From positions 682,001-746,000 of the forward strand of contig OZ245829.1 of NCBI GenBank assembly GCA_965228625.1: DNA of 64,000 nucleotides, written 5' to 3'. Under the pieces are notes generated by a model, which was given only the letters and a program-made list of their open reading frames with translations, was not told the origin of the DNA and did no database searches. This DNA comes from UBA2767 sp965228625 (GTDB lineage Bacteria; Pseudomonadota; Alphaproteobacteria; Rhizobiales; Methyloligellaceae). Of this stretch, positions 17,462 through 27,255 are shown piece after piece (within the stretch, counting starts at the first letter, position 1; every line of letters begins with the position of its first letter). Both the position numbers and the translations under genes were made by a program.

Positions 17462-18073
17462 ATGCCGGACCCGATCGATTGGGGCGTCGCGCTTCCGTAC
17501 TATCTTGCCGCCCTGGCCGTCGGATACCTCCTGGGGTCCATCCCGTTCGGCCTGATCTTCACCCGCATTGCCGGAACCGAAGACATCCGCACCATCGGAT
17601 CCCGTAATATCGGCGCAACCAATGTCTTAAGAACCGGACGTACCGGACTGGCAGCCCTGACATTACTGGCCGACATGCTCAAGGGGACCGTGGCTGCAAT
17701 CATCGGCCTGCAGTGGGGGCCGGATACCGGCGTTCTCGCCGGGCTCGGGGCGTTTGTCGGGCACCTGGCGCCCGTCTGGCTGAAGTTCCGCGGCGGCAAG
17801 GGCGTCGCGACTTACATCGGCATTCTGCTCGGTCTCTTCTGGCCCGCGGCTGTCGCGTTCTGCGCCGTCTGGCTGCTCGTCGCGGGCCTCAGCCGCTATT
17901 CTTCGCTCGCGGCATTGGCGGCGTCGGCCGCGACGCCCGCTCTGCTCGCCTATTTCGGGCAATGGCAGATTGCCGAGCTGTTCGTGCTCCTCTCGGTCCT
18001 GGTCTATATCCGCCACTGGGCGAACATTCGCCGGCTCATTTCGGGCACGGAGTCCAAGATTGGCCAATCCTGA
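17462..18073 (+). CDS. plsY: Glycerol-3-phosphate acyltransferase PlsY
   Basis: 203 residues from the ATG at 17462, with GGGGGA upstream; an in-frame GTG at 17447 is possible. The three PlsY motifs are in order: GSIPFGLIF with GSRNIGATNVLRTGR, KGTVAA and VGHLAPVWLKFRGGKGVAT, and a C-terminal YIRHWANIRRLISGTE. There are about five membrane helices. It transfers the acyl group from acyl phosphate to glycerol-3-phosphate at the inner membrane, the first step in phospholipid synthesis. dprA begins inside its last codons, so the two are translationally linked. Confidence 0.96.
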   Translation: MPDPIDWGVALPYYLAALAVGYLLGSIPFGLIFTRIAGTEDIRTIGSRNIGATNVLRTGRTGLAALTLLADMLKGTVAAIIGLQWGPDTGVLAGLGAFVGHLAPVWLKFRGGKGVATYIGILLGLFWPAAVAFCAVWLLVAGLSRYSSLAALAASAATPALLAYFGQWQIAELFVLLSVLVYIRHWANIRRLISGTESKIGQS

Positions 18074-19232
18074 ACATGCCTCCAACCCCGGGCGGTCCGG
18101 GCGTGGCCGGGTGCTGGGCGACGAGGAGCGTCTCAACTGGCTGCGACTGATCCGCAGCGACAGTGTGGGCGCGGTCACCTTCCATGAGCTTCTGGACCAT
18201 TTCGGCACCGCTTCCGCCGCCATAGACGCCCTGCCCGAACTCTCTCGCAGCGGCGGGCGCCGCGCGATCACCGTTTGCCCACCGGACAAGGCGAAAGCCG
18301 AGCTCGACCGCGCACTGCATTGGGGCGCGACGCTGGTCGCGCTGGGAGAGCCGGCCTATCCGCCGTGGCTCGCCCGCGCCGATGCGCCGCCGCCGCTCCT
18401 CTACATGAAAGGAGAGACCGGTCTTCTGTCACGACCCGTCATCGCCATTGTCGGTTCGCGCAACGCGTCGGCCATCGGACAAAAGTTCACCCGCAGGCTC
18501 GCCGAGGACTTTGGAAATCAGGGGTTTGTCATTGCCTCGGGGCTTGCACGCGGCATCGATACGGCGGCGCATACCGCTGCACTGGAATGGGGTACGGTGG
18601 CAGTGCTCGCGGGCGGCATCGACTCCATCTATCCGCCGGAGAACGAGGAGCTGCATCACGCCATCGGCGCCCGAGGCGTTCTTGTGAGCGAAATGCCCTT
18701 CGGCTACCGCCAGCGGGGTCAGGACTTTCCGCGGCGCAACCGGATCATTGCCGGCGTCTCGGTTGGCATCGTCGTCGTCGAGGCGGCGACCCGGTCGGGA
18801 TCGCTCATCACGGCGCGACTGGCCGGGGAGCTCGGCCGGGAGGTCTTTGCCGTTCCCGGCAACCCGCTGGACCCGCGCGCCGAAGGCACCAACCGCCTGT
18901 TGCGGGACGGCGCGGGACTGGTGACATGCGCGGACGACGTGCTGCAGACGCTGGCGCCGATCCTCGGCCAGGATTTCGCCGCGCCCGAGGCGAATGAAGA
19001 TGCCAAATCACATGAGGAGGCCGTCCCCGCGAGACCTGCGGCAATCGGCGCGCCCGACCGCGAACGGGTCGTTTCCGCTCTCGGCCCCTCTCCGGTCGAT
19101 ATCGATGAGATTGTACGCGTGACAGGTCTGTCGGCGCGTCAGGTCCAGGTCGTGCTTCTTGAGCTTGATCTCGCGGGCCGGCTGCAACGCCACGGCGGTC
19201 AACTGGTGTCGTTGACGGGCAGTGGCAATTGA
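18060..19232 (+). CDS. dprA: DNA-processing protein DprA
   Basis: 390 residues from a TTG at 18060, with GGAG upstream and a 14-base overlap with plsY; a GTG at 18111 (GDEERLNWLRL follows) is the alternative. The Rossmann-like core carries IVGSRNASAIG, IASGLARGIDTAAHTAAL, VLAGGIDSIYPPEN, SEMPFGYRQRGQDFPRRNRIIAG and EAATRSGSLITARLAGELGREVFAVPG. A C-terminal winged-helix domain lies at about 325-385. DprA loads RecA on single-stranded DNA during natural transformation. Its place before topA is conserved in many alphaproteobacteria. Confidence 0.95.
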   Translation: MANPEHASNPGRSGRGRVLGDEERLNWLRLIRSDSVGAVTFHELLDHFGTASAAIDALPELSRSGGRRAITVCPPDKAKAELDRALHWGATLVALGEPAYPPWLARADAPPPLLYMKGETGLLSRPVIAIVGSRNASAIGQKFTRRLAEDFGNQGFVIASGLARGIDTAAHTAALEWGTVAVLAGGIDSIYPPENEELHHAIGARGVLVSEMPFGYRQRGQDFPRRNRIIAGVSVGIVVVEAATRSGSLITARLAGELGREVFAVPGNPLDPRAEGTNRLLRDGAGLVTCADDVLQTLAPILGQDFAAPEANEDAKSHEEAVPARPAAIGAPDRERVVSALGPSPVDIDEIVRVTGLSARQVQVVLLELDLAGRLQRHGGQLVSLTGSGN

Positions 19233-19492
19233 GACCCGCGTCGGTTTTTTTTGGAAAATCGTCGAAATTCCACCCAAATGCAGGCTTGATCTGCGATCAG
19301 ACGTCCCCATGTCCCGTTCGCGGGCCTGTCCTGTTCACCAAATCGCAATGGGAAGAATACGCACGGCCAATTGACAGCGATGATGCGATTCACCATTTTT
19401 CAGGCGCCCGCGCGGCGAGTCCCTTGCATCCGTCGGCGAATATGGTCTAGGGACGCAAACCTCGAACTTCGGTGTTTCCGGAAACGCAATAT

Positions 19493-22072
19493 ATGAACGT
19501 TGTCATTGTCGAGTCCCCGGCGAAGGCCAAGACCATCAACAAGTATCTCGGTTCGGGATATCAGGTGCTGGCATCGTACGGCCACGTACGCGACCTGCCG
19601 TCCAAGGACGGTTCCGTCAATCCCGACTCCGATTTCGATATGGAATGGGAAGTCGACGCCAAATCCGCCAAGCGGCTCAATGAGATCGCCAAGGCGGTGA
19701 AAGGCGCGGACAAGCTGATCCTCGCCACCGACCCGGACCGCGAGGGCGAGGCCATTTCCTGGCACGTGTTGCAGGTGCTGGAAAACAAGAAGGCGCTCAA
19801 GGGCGTCGATGTGCAACGGGTGGTCTTCAATGCCGTGACCAAGCAGGCGGTGACCGAGGCCATGGCGCACCCCCGCAGCATCGACTCACCCCTGGTCGAG
19901 GCCTATCTGGCGCGGCGCGCGCTGGATTATCTCGTCGGATTCACGCTGTCGCCGGTTCTGTGGCGCAAACTGCCGGGCGCGCGCTCCGCTGGTCGCGTGC
20001 AATCGGTGGCGCTGCGCCTCGTTTGTGACCGGGAAGCGGAGATCGAGCTCTTCAAGTCGCGCGAGTACTGGTCGATCGAGGCCGGATTGGCGAATGCAGC
20101 AGGTGAAGATTTCGCCGCCAGGCTGGTTTCGGTCGGTGGCAACAAGCTCGACCGCTACGACATTCCCGACGAAGCGACCGCAACGAAATACAAAACCGGC
20201 CTCGAAGGCGGCAGCTACACCATCGCCTCGGTCGAAAGCAAGGCGCAGAAGCGCAACCCGCAGCCCCCCTTCACCACGTCGACGCTTCAGCAGGAAGCCT
20301 CACGCAAGCTCGGCTTCAGCGCCCGCCACACCATGCAGGTGGCGCAGCGGCTTTACGAAGGCATCGATATCGGCGGCACGACCCAGGGGCTCATCACCTA
20401 TATGCGGACCGATGGCGTGCAGATGGACCCCGAGGCCATCACCGCCTGCCGCAACATGGTGGGCGACGTCTTCGGCGCCACCTACCTGCCGGACAAGCCG
20501 CGCGACTACAAGACCAAGGCAAAGAACGCGCAGGAAGCCCACGAGGCCATTCGCCCGGTCGACTTTACGAAGGACCCGAAGAGCATCGCGGATATGCTCG
20601 AGCCCGATCAGGCCAAGCTCTACCGGCTGATCTGGCAGCGCGCCGTCGCCAGCCAGATGTCGAGCGCGGAACTGGAGCGTACGATCGCCGAGATCGAGGT
20701 CCAGGGCAGTGACGGAACAACGTACGGGCTTCGGGCGAACGGCTCCGTCGTGAAATTCGACGGCTTCCTGAAACTCTACGAGGAAGGCAAGGACGACAAT
20801 GGCGAGGGCGACGGCGACCGCCGGCTGCCGGCGCTGGCGCGCGGCGAGACGCCGAACCTGCGGTCCGTCGAGGCGAAGCAGCACTTCACCGAGCCCCCGC
20901 CGCGCTACACGGAAGCGACCCTCATCAAGAAGATGGAGGAACTCGGCATCGGCCGGCCCTCCACCTACACGTCCACGCTGAACGTTCTGCGTGACCGCGA
21001 ATATGTCCGACTCGAGAAGAAACGGCTTTTTCCCGAGGACAAGGGCCGTCTGGTGATCGCCTTCCTCGAAAGCTTCTTCAAGCGTTACGTGGAGTTCGAC
21101 TTTACCGCCGACCTTGAGGAGAAGCTCGATCTGATCTCGGCCGGCGAGCTTGAATGGAAGGACGTGCTGCACGATTTCTGGCGCGACTTTTTTGCCGCCG
21201 TCAACGAAATCAAGGATCTGCGCATTTCCGAGGTGCTGGAAGCGCTCAATGAAATGCTTGGGCCGCACATCTTCCCACCGGGTGACGATCCGCAGGCCGA
21301 TCCACGCAAATGTCCCGCGTGCGAAGACGGCCGTCTGAGCCTCAAGACCGGCAAGTTCGGCGCCTTTATCGGTTGCTCGAACTATCCCGATTGCCGCTTC
21401 ACGCGTCAGCTCGCCGAGAGCACGGAAGAAGCGGCAAAAACACCGTCCGGTGAAGGCAAGCTGCTCGGCCAGGACCCGGAGACCGGTCTTGATGTCACCC
21501 TGCGGTCCGGCCGTTTCGGTCCTTACGTCCAGCTCGGCAATGCGGACGGGGACGAAAAGCCGAAACGCGCTTCGGTGCCGAAGACGTTCGATCTCGACAC
21601 CGTCGATCTGGAGCGTGCGCTGGCGCTCCTGTCCCTGCCGCGGGAAGTCGGTATGCATCCCGAAACCGGCAAACCGATCCTCGCCGGTATCGGCCGCTAC
21701 GGCCCGTTCGTGCAGCATGACGGCGTGTACGCCAATCTCGACAGTCCCGAGGAGGTTTTCGAGGTCGGCATCAACCGCGCGGTGACCGCACTGGCCGAGA
21801 AAAAGACCAAGCGTGCTCCGCGCCAGGCGACGGTTCTGAAGGATCTGGGCGAGCATCCCGAACTTGGTGGTCCCTTACAGGTGCTCGATGGGCGGTACGG
21901 ACCCTATGTCAAGCACGGCAAGGTGAACGCCACGCTGCCCAAGTCGCTGGAGCCGAAGGACGTTACCGTCGATCAGGCGGTCACCCTTATCGCCGAGCGC
22001 GCGGCAAAGGGCAAAGGCGGAGCCAAACGGAAGAAAAAGGCTCCAGCCAAAGCCAAAGAGGCCACGCCGTAG
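19493..22072 (+). CDS. topA: DNA topoisomerase I
   Basis: 859 residues from the ATG at 19493 (MNVVIVESPAKAKTINKYLG); a GTG seven codons earlier is less likely. The Toprim domain has the conserved Glu in VESPAKAK and DPDREGEAISWH. The active-site Tyr is in GLITYMRTDG. One CPAC...C four-cysteine zinc ribbon follows at about residues 608-638, then two further degenerate C-terminal topoisomerase repeats (GRFGPYVQLG, GRYGPFVQHDG, GRYGPYVKHG). The tail is Lys/Ala-rich. It relaxes negative supercoils by breaking one strand. rnr follows after 18 bases. Confidence 0.96.
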   Translation: MNVVIVESPAKAKTINKYLGSGYQVLASYGHVRDLPSKDGSVNPDSDFDMEWEVDAKSAKRLNEIAKAVKGADKLILATDPDREGEAISWHVLQVLENKKALKGVDVQRVVFNAVTKQAVTEAMAHPRSIDSPLVEAYLARRALDYLVGFTLSPVLWRKLPGARSAGRVQSVALRLVCDREAEIELFKSREYWSIEAGLANAAGEDFAARLVSVGGNKLDRYDIPDEATATKYKTGLEGGSYTIASVESKAQKRNPQPPFTTSTLQQEASRKLGFSARHTMQVAQRLYEGIDIGGTTQGLITYMRTDGVQMDPEAITACRNMVGDVFGATYLPDKPRDYKTKAKNAQEAHEAIRPVDFTKDPKSIADMLEPDQAKLYRLIWQRAVASQMSSAELERTIAEIEVQGSDGTTYGLRANGSVVKFDGFLKLYEEGKDDNGEGDGDRRLPALARGETPNLRSVEAKQHFTEPPPRYTEATLIKKMEELGIGRPSTYTSTLNVLRDREYVRLEKKRLFPEDKGRLVIAFLESFFKRYVEFDFTADLEEKLDLISAGELEWKDVLHDFWRDFFAAVNEIKDLRISEVLEALNEMLGPHIFPPGDDPQADPRKCPACEDGRLSLKTGKFGAFIGCSNYPDCRFTRQLAESTEEAAKTPSGEGKLLGQDPETGLDVTLRSGRFGPYVQLGNADGDEKPKRASVPKTFDLDTVDLERALALLSLPREVGMHPETGKPILAGIGRYGPFVQHDGVYANLDSPEEVFEVGINRAVTALAEKKTKRAPRQATVLKDLGEHPELGGPLQVLDGRYGPYVKHGKVNATLPKSLEPKDVTVDQAVTLIAERAAKGKGGAKRKKKAPAKAKEATP

Positions 22073-22090
22073 GCGCTGGCTAAACAGGGC

Positions 22091-24397
22091 GTGCCCCGCA
22101 AGAAAGCCATCAAAAAATCCCGCGCCAAAGGCGCACGACGCACCACTCACGCCCTTCCCACCAAGGACGACATTCTTGCGTTCATCCAGCAGGGAGGCGC
22201 GGATACGGGCAAACGCGAGATTGCGCGCGCCTTTGGCGTCAAGGGCGCGGACCGGATCGAGCTCAAACGGCTGCTGCGGGAAATGGCCGATGAGGGTCTG
22301 ATCCGCCGGGGGAGAAAACGCATTTCAAAGGTGGGCGGTCTGCCGTCGGTGACCGTTATCGAGATCGTGACGCGCGACGACGACGGCGAATTCATCGCGT
22401 TGCCCACGCGCTGGGACGAGGACGATATGCCCCCGCCCCGGATCCTCGTACCGACATCCGCAAGAGACACCGGACCGACGCCCGGCATCGGCGACCGGGT
22501 GCTCGCCCGTCTGAAACCGCTCGATGACGACTATGCGGACGTGCGCTACACGGCCAGCATCATCAAACGCCTGCCCCACGAGCCGGTCCGGCTGCTCGGC
22601 ATCTTCCGGGCCATACGCGACGGTGGCGGGATCATCGATCCGATTGACCGAAAGCAACTGCGCGAATGGGCAGTCCGCGAAGGCGATACGGAAGGTGCGG
22701 AGGACGGCGATCTCGTGCGCTTCGAGATCGAGAAGAGTCGCCGGTATGGCGCCTCGCGCGCACGCATCGTCGAGATCTTCGGCAACCCGGATGCGGAGGC
22801 GGCGGTCAGCCTGATCGCATTGCACGCCCTCGGCATTCCGGACGAGTTCCCGCAAGCCGTGCTTGACGAGGCCGAGGCGCTCAAACCGCCGACGCTCGGG
22901 AACCGCGAGGATTTGCGCGACGTTCCGTTTGTCACCATCGATCCACCGGATGCGCGCGATCACGACGATGCGGTCTGGACCGCGCCCGACGAGGATCCGA
23001 ACAACCCGGGCGGATGGGTCGTGCGCGTCGCGATCGCGGATGTCGCCCATTTCGTCCGCGCCACCAGCGGCCTCGACGACGAAGCGCGGCGGCGCGGCAA
23101 TTCGGTTTATTTTCCCGATCGTGTGGTGCCGATGCTGCCTGAACGCATCTCGAGCGATCTGTGCTCGCTGCGCGAGGGTGAGGACCGCGCCTGCATGTGC
23201 GTACGCATGGTGTTCGATGAAACGGGCAACAAACGATCGCACGCGTTCTCCCGCGCGCTGATGCGCTCTCGTGCGCGCCTCACCTACGCCCAGGTGCAAA
23301 CGGCCATGGACGGCACACCGGACGAGACGACGGCGCCGCTCCTTGAAACCGTTCTGAAGCCGCTGTGGGCCGCTTACGGCGTGCTCGCGGCGGCGCGCGA
23401 CAGGCGTGCGCCGCTCGACCTCGACATTCCCGAGCGCAAGGTCGTGCTCGGTCCCGACGGACAGGTCGACGCGATCGTCGTGCCGCCGCGTCTTGAGGCG
23501 CATCGCCTGATCGAGGAGTTCATGATCCAGGCCAACGTCTCCGCCGCCGAGACGCTCGAGGCACACCGCACGCCGTTGATCTACCGGGTGCACGATGCGC
23601 CCTCCTCGGAGAAGATCATCGCGCTGGCGGAGTTCCTGACGACGCTCGACATCAGCCTGCCGAAGGCCGGACGACTGAAGCCTGAACAGTTCAACCGGAT
23701 TCTGGCACAGGCGCGCCAGTTGGAAATCGCCGAACTCGTCAGCGAAGTGGTCCTCCGGTCCCAGGCGCAGGCCGAGTACAGCGCCTCCAATTTCGGCCAT
23801 TTCGGCCTCAATCTGCGCCGTTATGCGCACTTCACGTCGCCGATCCGGCGTTACGCCGACCTTGTCGTGCACCGCGCCCTGATCCGCGCACTCGGCCTTG
23901 GAAAGGACGGCCTGACCGATGCGGAAATCGGCGCGCTCGATGATGTCGCGCAGACCATTTCGGATTTCGAGCGGCGCGCCGTCTCCGCCGAACGGCAGAC
24001 GGTCGACCGGCTCATCGCCAATTTCCTCGCCGACCGTGTCGGGGCCGACTTCACCGCGCGCGTCTCCGGGATCGTGCGGACGGGGCTGTTCGTGCGCCTC
24101 GTCGAGACCGGCGCCGACGGTTTTGTCTCCGCGTCGTCCATCGAAGGCGACTACTTCGAGCACGACGAACGCCGCCAGTCGCTCGTCGGCCGGCGGACCG
24201 GCCAATCCTTCACATTGGGTGATGCGGTCACGGTGCGGCTCATTGAAGCAGTTCCCAGCGCAGGCGCTCTTCGGTTTGAAATGTTGAGTGATGGAGCGTA
24301 TATGGCAAGCGGGAGGAGCGAACGAAAGCGTCCCGCCGGTCGCAGAACCGCCGGCAAGAGCCGTGCGGCGCGGCGCAGGCAGCGCAGGAGAAGCTGA
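22091..24397 (+). CDS. rnr: Ribonuclease R
   Basis: 768 residues from a GTG start, slightly shorter than E. coli RNase R (813). The N-terminal basic tail and winged-helix region (IARAFGVKGADRIELKRLLREMADEGLI) are followed by cold-shock-like domains. The RNB catalytic domain has the Asp cluster FVTIDPPDARDHDDAVW at about residues 285-301, plus RRRGNSVYFPDRVVPMLP and YAHFTSPIRRYADLVVHRALI. An S1 domain (FTARVSGIVRTGLFVRL) and a basic C-terminal tail end the protein. It degrades structured RNA 3' to 5'. The next gene starts two bases after its stop. Confidence 0.95.
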   Translation: MPRKKAIKKSRAKGARRTTHALPTKDDILAFIQQGGADTGKREIARAFGVKGADRIELKRLLREMADEGLIRRGRKRISKVGGLPSVTVIEIVTRDDDGEFIALPTRWDEDDMPPPRILVPTSARDTGPTPGIGDRVLARLKPLDDDYADVRYTASIIKRLPHEPVRLLGIFRAIRDGGGIIDPIDRKQLREWAVREGDTEGAEDGDLVRFEIEKSRRYGASRARIVEIFGNPDAEAAVSLIALHALGIPDEFPQAVLDEAEALKPPTLGNREDLRDVPFVTIDPPDARDHDDAVWTAPDEDPNNPGGWVVRVAIADVAHFVRATSGLDDEARRRGNSVYFPDRVVPMLPERISSDLCSLREGEDRACMCVRMVFDETGNKRSHAFSRALMRSRARLTYAQVQTAMDGTPDETTAPLLETVLKPLWAAYGVLAAARDRRAPLDLDIPERKVVLGPDGQVDAIVVPPRLEAHRLIEEFMIQANVSAAETLEAHRTPLIYRVHDAPSSEKIIALAEFLTTLDISLPKAGRLKPEQFNRILAQARQLEIAELVSEVVLRSQAQAEYSASNFGHFGLNLRRYAHFTSPIRRYADLVVHRALIRALGLGKDGLTDAEIGALDDVAQTISDFERRAVSAERQTVDRLIANFLADRVGADFTARVSGIVRTGLFVRLVETGADGFVSASSIEGDYFEHDERRQSLVGRRTGQSFTLGDAVTVRLIEAVPSAGALRFEMLSDGAYMASGRSERKRPAGRRTAGKSRAARRRQRRRS

Positions 24398-24399
24398 AA

Positions 24400-24804
24400 A
24401 TGGCTGTCGAGTACGCACCCAATCCACCGCGCGACCTGATGCAGTCGCTTACCCGCGGCTTGCGCGGACGCTGCCCGAATTGCGGCGTCGGATCGCTCTT
24501 CACAAAGTATTTGAAGGTTGCCCATACCTGCAGCCACTGCGGCGAAGAGCTGCATTATCACCGCGCCGACGATGCGCCGCCCTACTTCACCATTCTGATC
24601 AACGGCCACATCCTCGTTCCCCTGATTCTGGCCATAGAGCTAGCGTATCAGCCGCCTTTCTGGCTCCACGCCGCGGTCTGGTTGCCGGTCACGGTCGCAA
24701 CCGCCATCGCCGCCCTGCCCGTCGTCAAGGGCGCCCTCGTCAACTATCAGTGGGCGCTCTACATGCACGGGTTCGATCCCCGGGAACGCGACAAGCCACA
24801 CTAA
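24400..24804 (+). CDS. DUF983 family membrane protein
   Basis: 134 residues. It has an N-terminal zinc ribbon (GRCPNCGVGSLF and HTCSHCGEEL), the conserved DDAPPYFTILINGHILVP of DUF983, and two membrane helices at about 65-85 and 90-112. The gene starts two bases after rnr, so it is translated from the same message. The function is unknown; rnr-DUF983 adjacency is common in alphaproteobacteria, where rpmG often lies close by. Here rpmG is 11 kb away. Confidence 0.92.
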   Translation: MAVEYAPNPPRDLMQSLTRGLRGRCPNCGVGSLFTKYLKVAHTCSHCGEELHYHRADDAPPYFTILINGHILVPLILAIELAYQPPFWLHAAVWLPVTVATAIAALPVVKGALVNYQWALYMHGFDPRERDKPH

Positions 24805-24928
24805 ATCCTTCGGAGAGTCACTGCGCAGCCGGCGCCCGCATCTCGGCGCGGCTCGCGGACATTTGACTTGGCGCCGCGGCGGTGAGCCCCCAGATTCCGG
24901 GAAAACCGATCAATTGGAGGTACCGCAA

Positions 24929-25951
24929 GTGGGTATCGACCGCCGCGCCTTCCTGACGGCGAGCGCCGCTGCCGCCATGTCGACCGCAATCTCCCCTTCG
25001 GCAGGCGCCCAGGGCGCTTCCGTTGGCGCCACAATGCGGGAACGGGCGACCGCGCTCGTGAGCCAGCTTGACGAAGAACAACGCGACGCGGCCCTTTTCC
25101 CGTTCGATGGCCGCAATCGCAAGGCATGGAACTTCATGCTTGGCTCGCTCCGCGCACCCGGCCTCGCCCTGGAGCAGATGACCGCCGCCCAGAAGGACCT
25201 GGCGCTTCATCTGCTGGCAAGCGGAACCAGTCAGCTCGGCCTCGAAAAGGCGATGAACATCATGCTCCAGCAGGACATCCTGCGGGATGAATGGGGCAAA
25301 GGCTCGCCAAGTCGGAACCGTGAGCGGTTCTGCATACAGATCTATGGCGCCCCGGCCAGCACCGGCGCCTGGTCGTGGCGTTGGGAAGGACACCATCTGT
25401 CGCTGACCTTCACCCTGCGCGACGACATGGTGATTTCGACCACCCCGAGCTCTTTCTCCTCCGAGCCCAACACCGTCCCGTCTGGGCCCCATCGCGGTCT
25501 TGTGGTGCTGAAGGAAGAGGAAACGCTCGGACGGCGGCTCTTCGGCGACCTTGAAGGGGCAAACCGACGCAAGGCGCTGGTGTGGCCCGGCTCGCCCGGG
25601 AACATCCAGTCGAACCGGGGCGCGGAACAGCGGATCGCCGCGGAGGCTGCGGGCGTTCCGCTCGGCGATCTGACTCAACCGCAGGCAGACATGGCGGCAC
25701 GCCTCATCGAGGTCTACACAACGGAAGTTCTGCCTGCACCCCTGGCGGGTTCGCAGACAGCACGGTTGAAGGGTCAGGACATGGCGGCGGTGCGCTTTGC
25801 CTGGGGAGGCGAAGATCTCGACGGCTCGATCTACTATCGGTTGACCGGGCCGGACTTGCTCATTGAATTCGCGAGCCTTTTCAACCAGCCGCTCCACCTC
25901 CATGCCGTGTTTCACGACACGGCGCGCAACTTCGGGGCGGATCTGGTCTGA
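24929..25951 (+). CDS. Tat-exported DUF3500 domain protein
   Basis: 340 residues from a GTG with TTGGAGG upstream. The N-terminus is a twin-arginine signal: DRRAFLTASAAAAM, then a cleavage-like SAGAQG. The mature part matches DUF3500: RKAWNFMLGSLRAPGLALEQMTAAQKDLALHLLASG, then WSWRWEGHHLSLTFTL, and a C-terminal DGSIYYRLTGPDLLIEF with a His-rich LHLHAVFHDTARNFGADL. Tat export means it folds, perhaps with a cofactor, before reaching the periplasm. Its biochemical role is unknown. It is the first gene after the conserved rnr-DUF983 block. Confidence 0.85.
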   Translation: MGIDRRAFLTASAAAAMSTAISPSAGAQGASVGATMRERATALVSQLDEEQRDAALFPFDGRNRKAWNFMLGSLRAPGLALEQMTAAQKDLALHLLASGTSQLGLEKAMNIMLQQDILRDEWGKGSPSRNRERFCIQIYGAPASTGAWSWRWEGHHLSLTFTLRDDMVISTTPSSFSSEPNTVPSGPHRGLVVLKEEETLGRRLFGDLEGANRRKALVWPGSPGNIQSNRGAEQRIAAEAAGVPLGDLTQPQADMAARLIEVYTTEVLPAPLAGSQTARLKGQDMAAVRFAWGGEDLDGSIYYRLTGPDLLIEFASLFNQPLHLHAVFHDTARNFGADLV

Positions 25952-26136
25952 CCACCTTCAAGGTGCATTGGCGCGTGGAGATGCGCTGACAGGCGCGAAT
26001 TGCCATCGGCGCGTACGTCCGCCGGCAGCATCCTTGGCAGGCTCACAAATTTCCGCACCGTGTCGGCCATGAACTCTATTATCACCTCCTGACCGCAGGT
26101 CCGGACCTGCACGATCTTGCCGGACGAAAGGAGCAG

Positions 26137-27078
26137 ATGGTGGACGAGGCAGACAGCCCGGGACCGGCCGCACACCGTTCGGACATGGTGGGCTATGGCG
26201 TCGGCCTGCTCACCTGGGTCCTGGCGGCTGGCGTCTTCGTTGCCGGCAAGGCCATCGCCGACCAGTTGCCGCCCTGGACATTCTGTTTCGCGCGGGTGTT
26301 TCTGGCCACCTTGATCCTGTTGCCGCTGGTGCGAGGGCATTTCGACGACATTTGGCAATTCGTTCAACATCGCGGCGTGGAAGCGCTGTTCGTCGGCGGT
26401 CTGGGACTCGGGATCACACAGGGCCTCATGTTCACGGCGCTCGAGTTCACGTCGGCGATCAATGTCGGCATCATCATCTCAACTGCGCCCATCATGACGC
26501 TGGTCTTGGCGGCGTTTCTGCTCAGGGAAGCCATGGGGCCCTGGCAGATACTTGGCTCGCTCGTCGCCTTTGCCGGCATTGTCGTGATCACCATTGAGGG
26601 GCAACCGGAGCTGTTGATGGCGCTGCGCTTCGGCACCGGTGATCTGCTGACGATCGCCGCGGCCCTGGCGCTCGCCGGTTACACGGTGTTGCTGAAGCGG
26701 GCCAAATTCGAACTCGACCAACTGGCGCTCCTTGTCGTCCTCATGGCGGGCGGGGCGATCGCGGCCTTTCCCTTCTTCACCTATGAACTGGCATGCGGTG
26801 AGCATGACGGGCTGACGACCAACGGCTACCTGGCGCTGGCCTACACGGTGAGCTTCGGAGGTGCGCTGATGTATCTCTGCTACAACTGGAGCATCGATCT
26901 TCTGGGCGCGGGCCGCGCGGGAACCCTGATCTATTCCCAGATGGTCTTCACCGCGCTGCTTGCCTGGCTCATCCTTGGCGAAACGCTCGCGTGGTACCAC
27001 TACGCGGGTTGCGCCCTGATCGTTCTCGGCATCATTCTGGTCTCGCTTCTTCAGCCCGCTTCAGCCCACCAGGGTTAG
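26137..27078 (+). CDS. EamA/DMT superfamily transporter
   Basis: 313 residues with ten predicted membrane helices in two EamA repeats. The first repeat starts at MVGYGVGLLTWVLAAGVFVAGKAIADQLPPWTFCFARVFLATLILLPL; each repeat ends with an E-A/E-T motif (LLREAMGPWQILGSLVAFAGIVVI and ILGETLAWYHYAGCALIVLGIIL). The ATG has AAAGGAG upstream. Such proteins export or import small metabolites; the substrate is not predictable. A TetR regulator is 177 bases downstream in the same direction. Confidence 0.88.
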   Translation: MVDEADSPGPAAHRSDMVGYGVGLLTWVLAAGVFVAGKAIADQLPPWTFCFARVFLATLILLPLVRGHFDDIWQFVQHRGVEALFVGGLGLGITQGLMFTALEFTSAINVGIIISTAPIMTLVLAAFLLREAMGPWQILGSLVAFAGIVVITIEGQPELLMALRFGTGDLLTIAAALALAGYTVLLKRAKFELDQLALLVVLMAGGAIAAFPFFTYELACGEHDGLTTNGYLALAYTVSFGGALMYLCYNWSIDLLGAGRAGTLIYSQMVFTALLAWLILGETLAWYHYAGCALIVLGIILVSLLQPASAHQG

Positions 27079-27255
27079 CGCCTTTTCGGTCAAATCCGAG
27101 CCGGTCTCCGGGTTCTGCTGATCGCCGGCATGAACCCGGATGACGCGCTGCCTGCGCCAGTCGGCAAAATCGGAATCGAATAATTTCACGCCTGACGTGT
27201 TTATGCGGTGAAGAACACGTTGGGAAATGCACGTGAAAGTCAGGGGCCTCAAGTC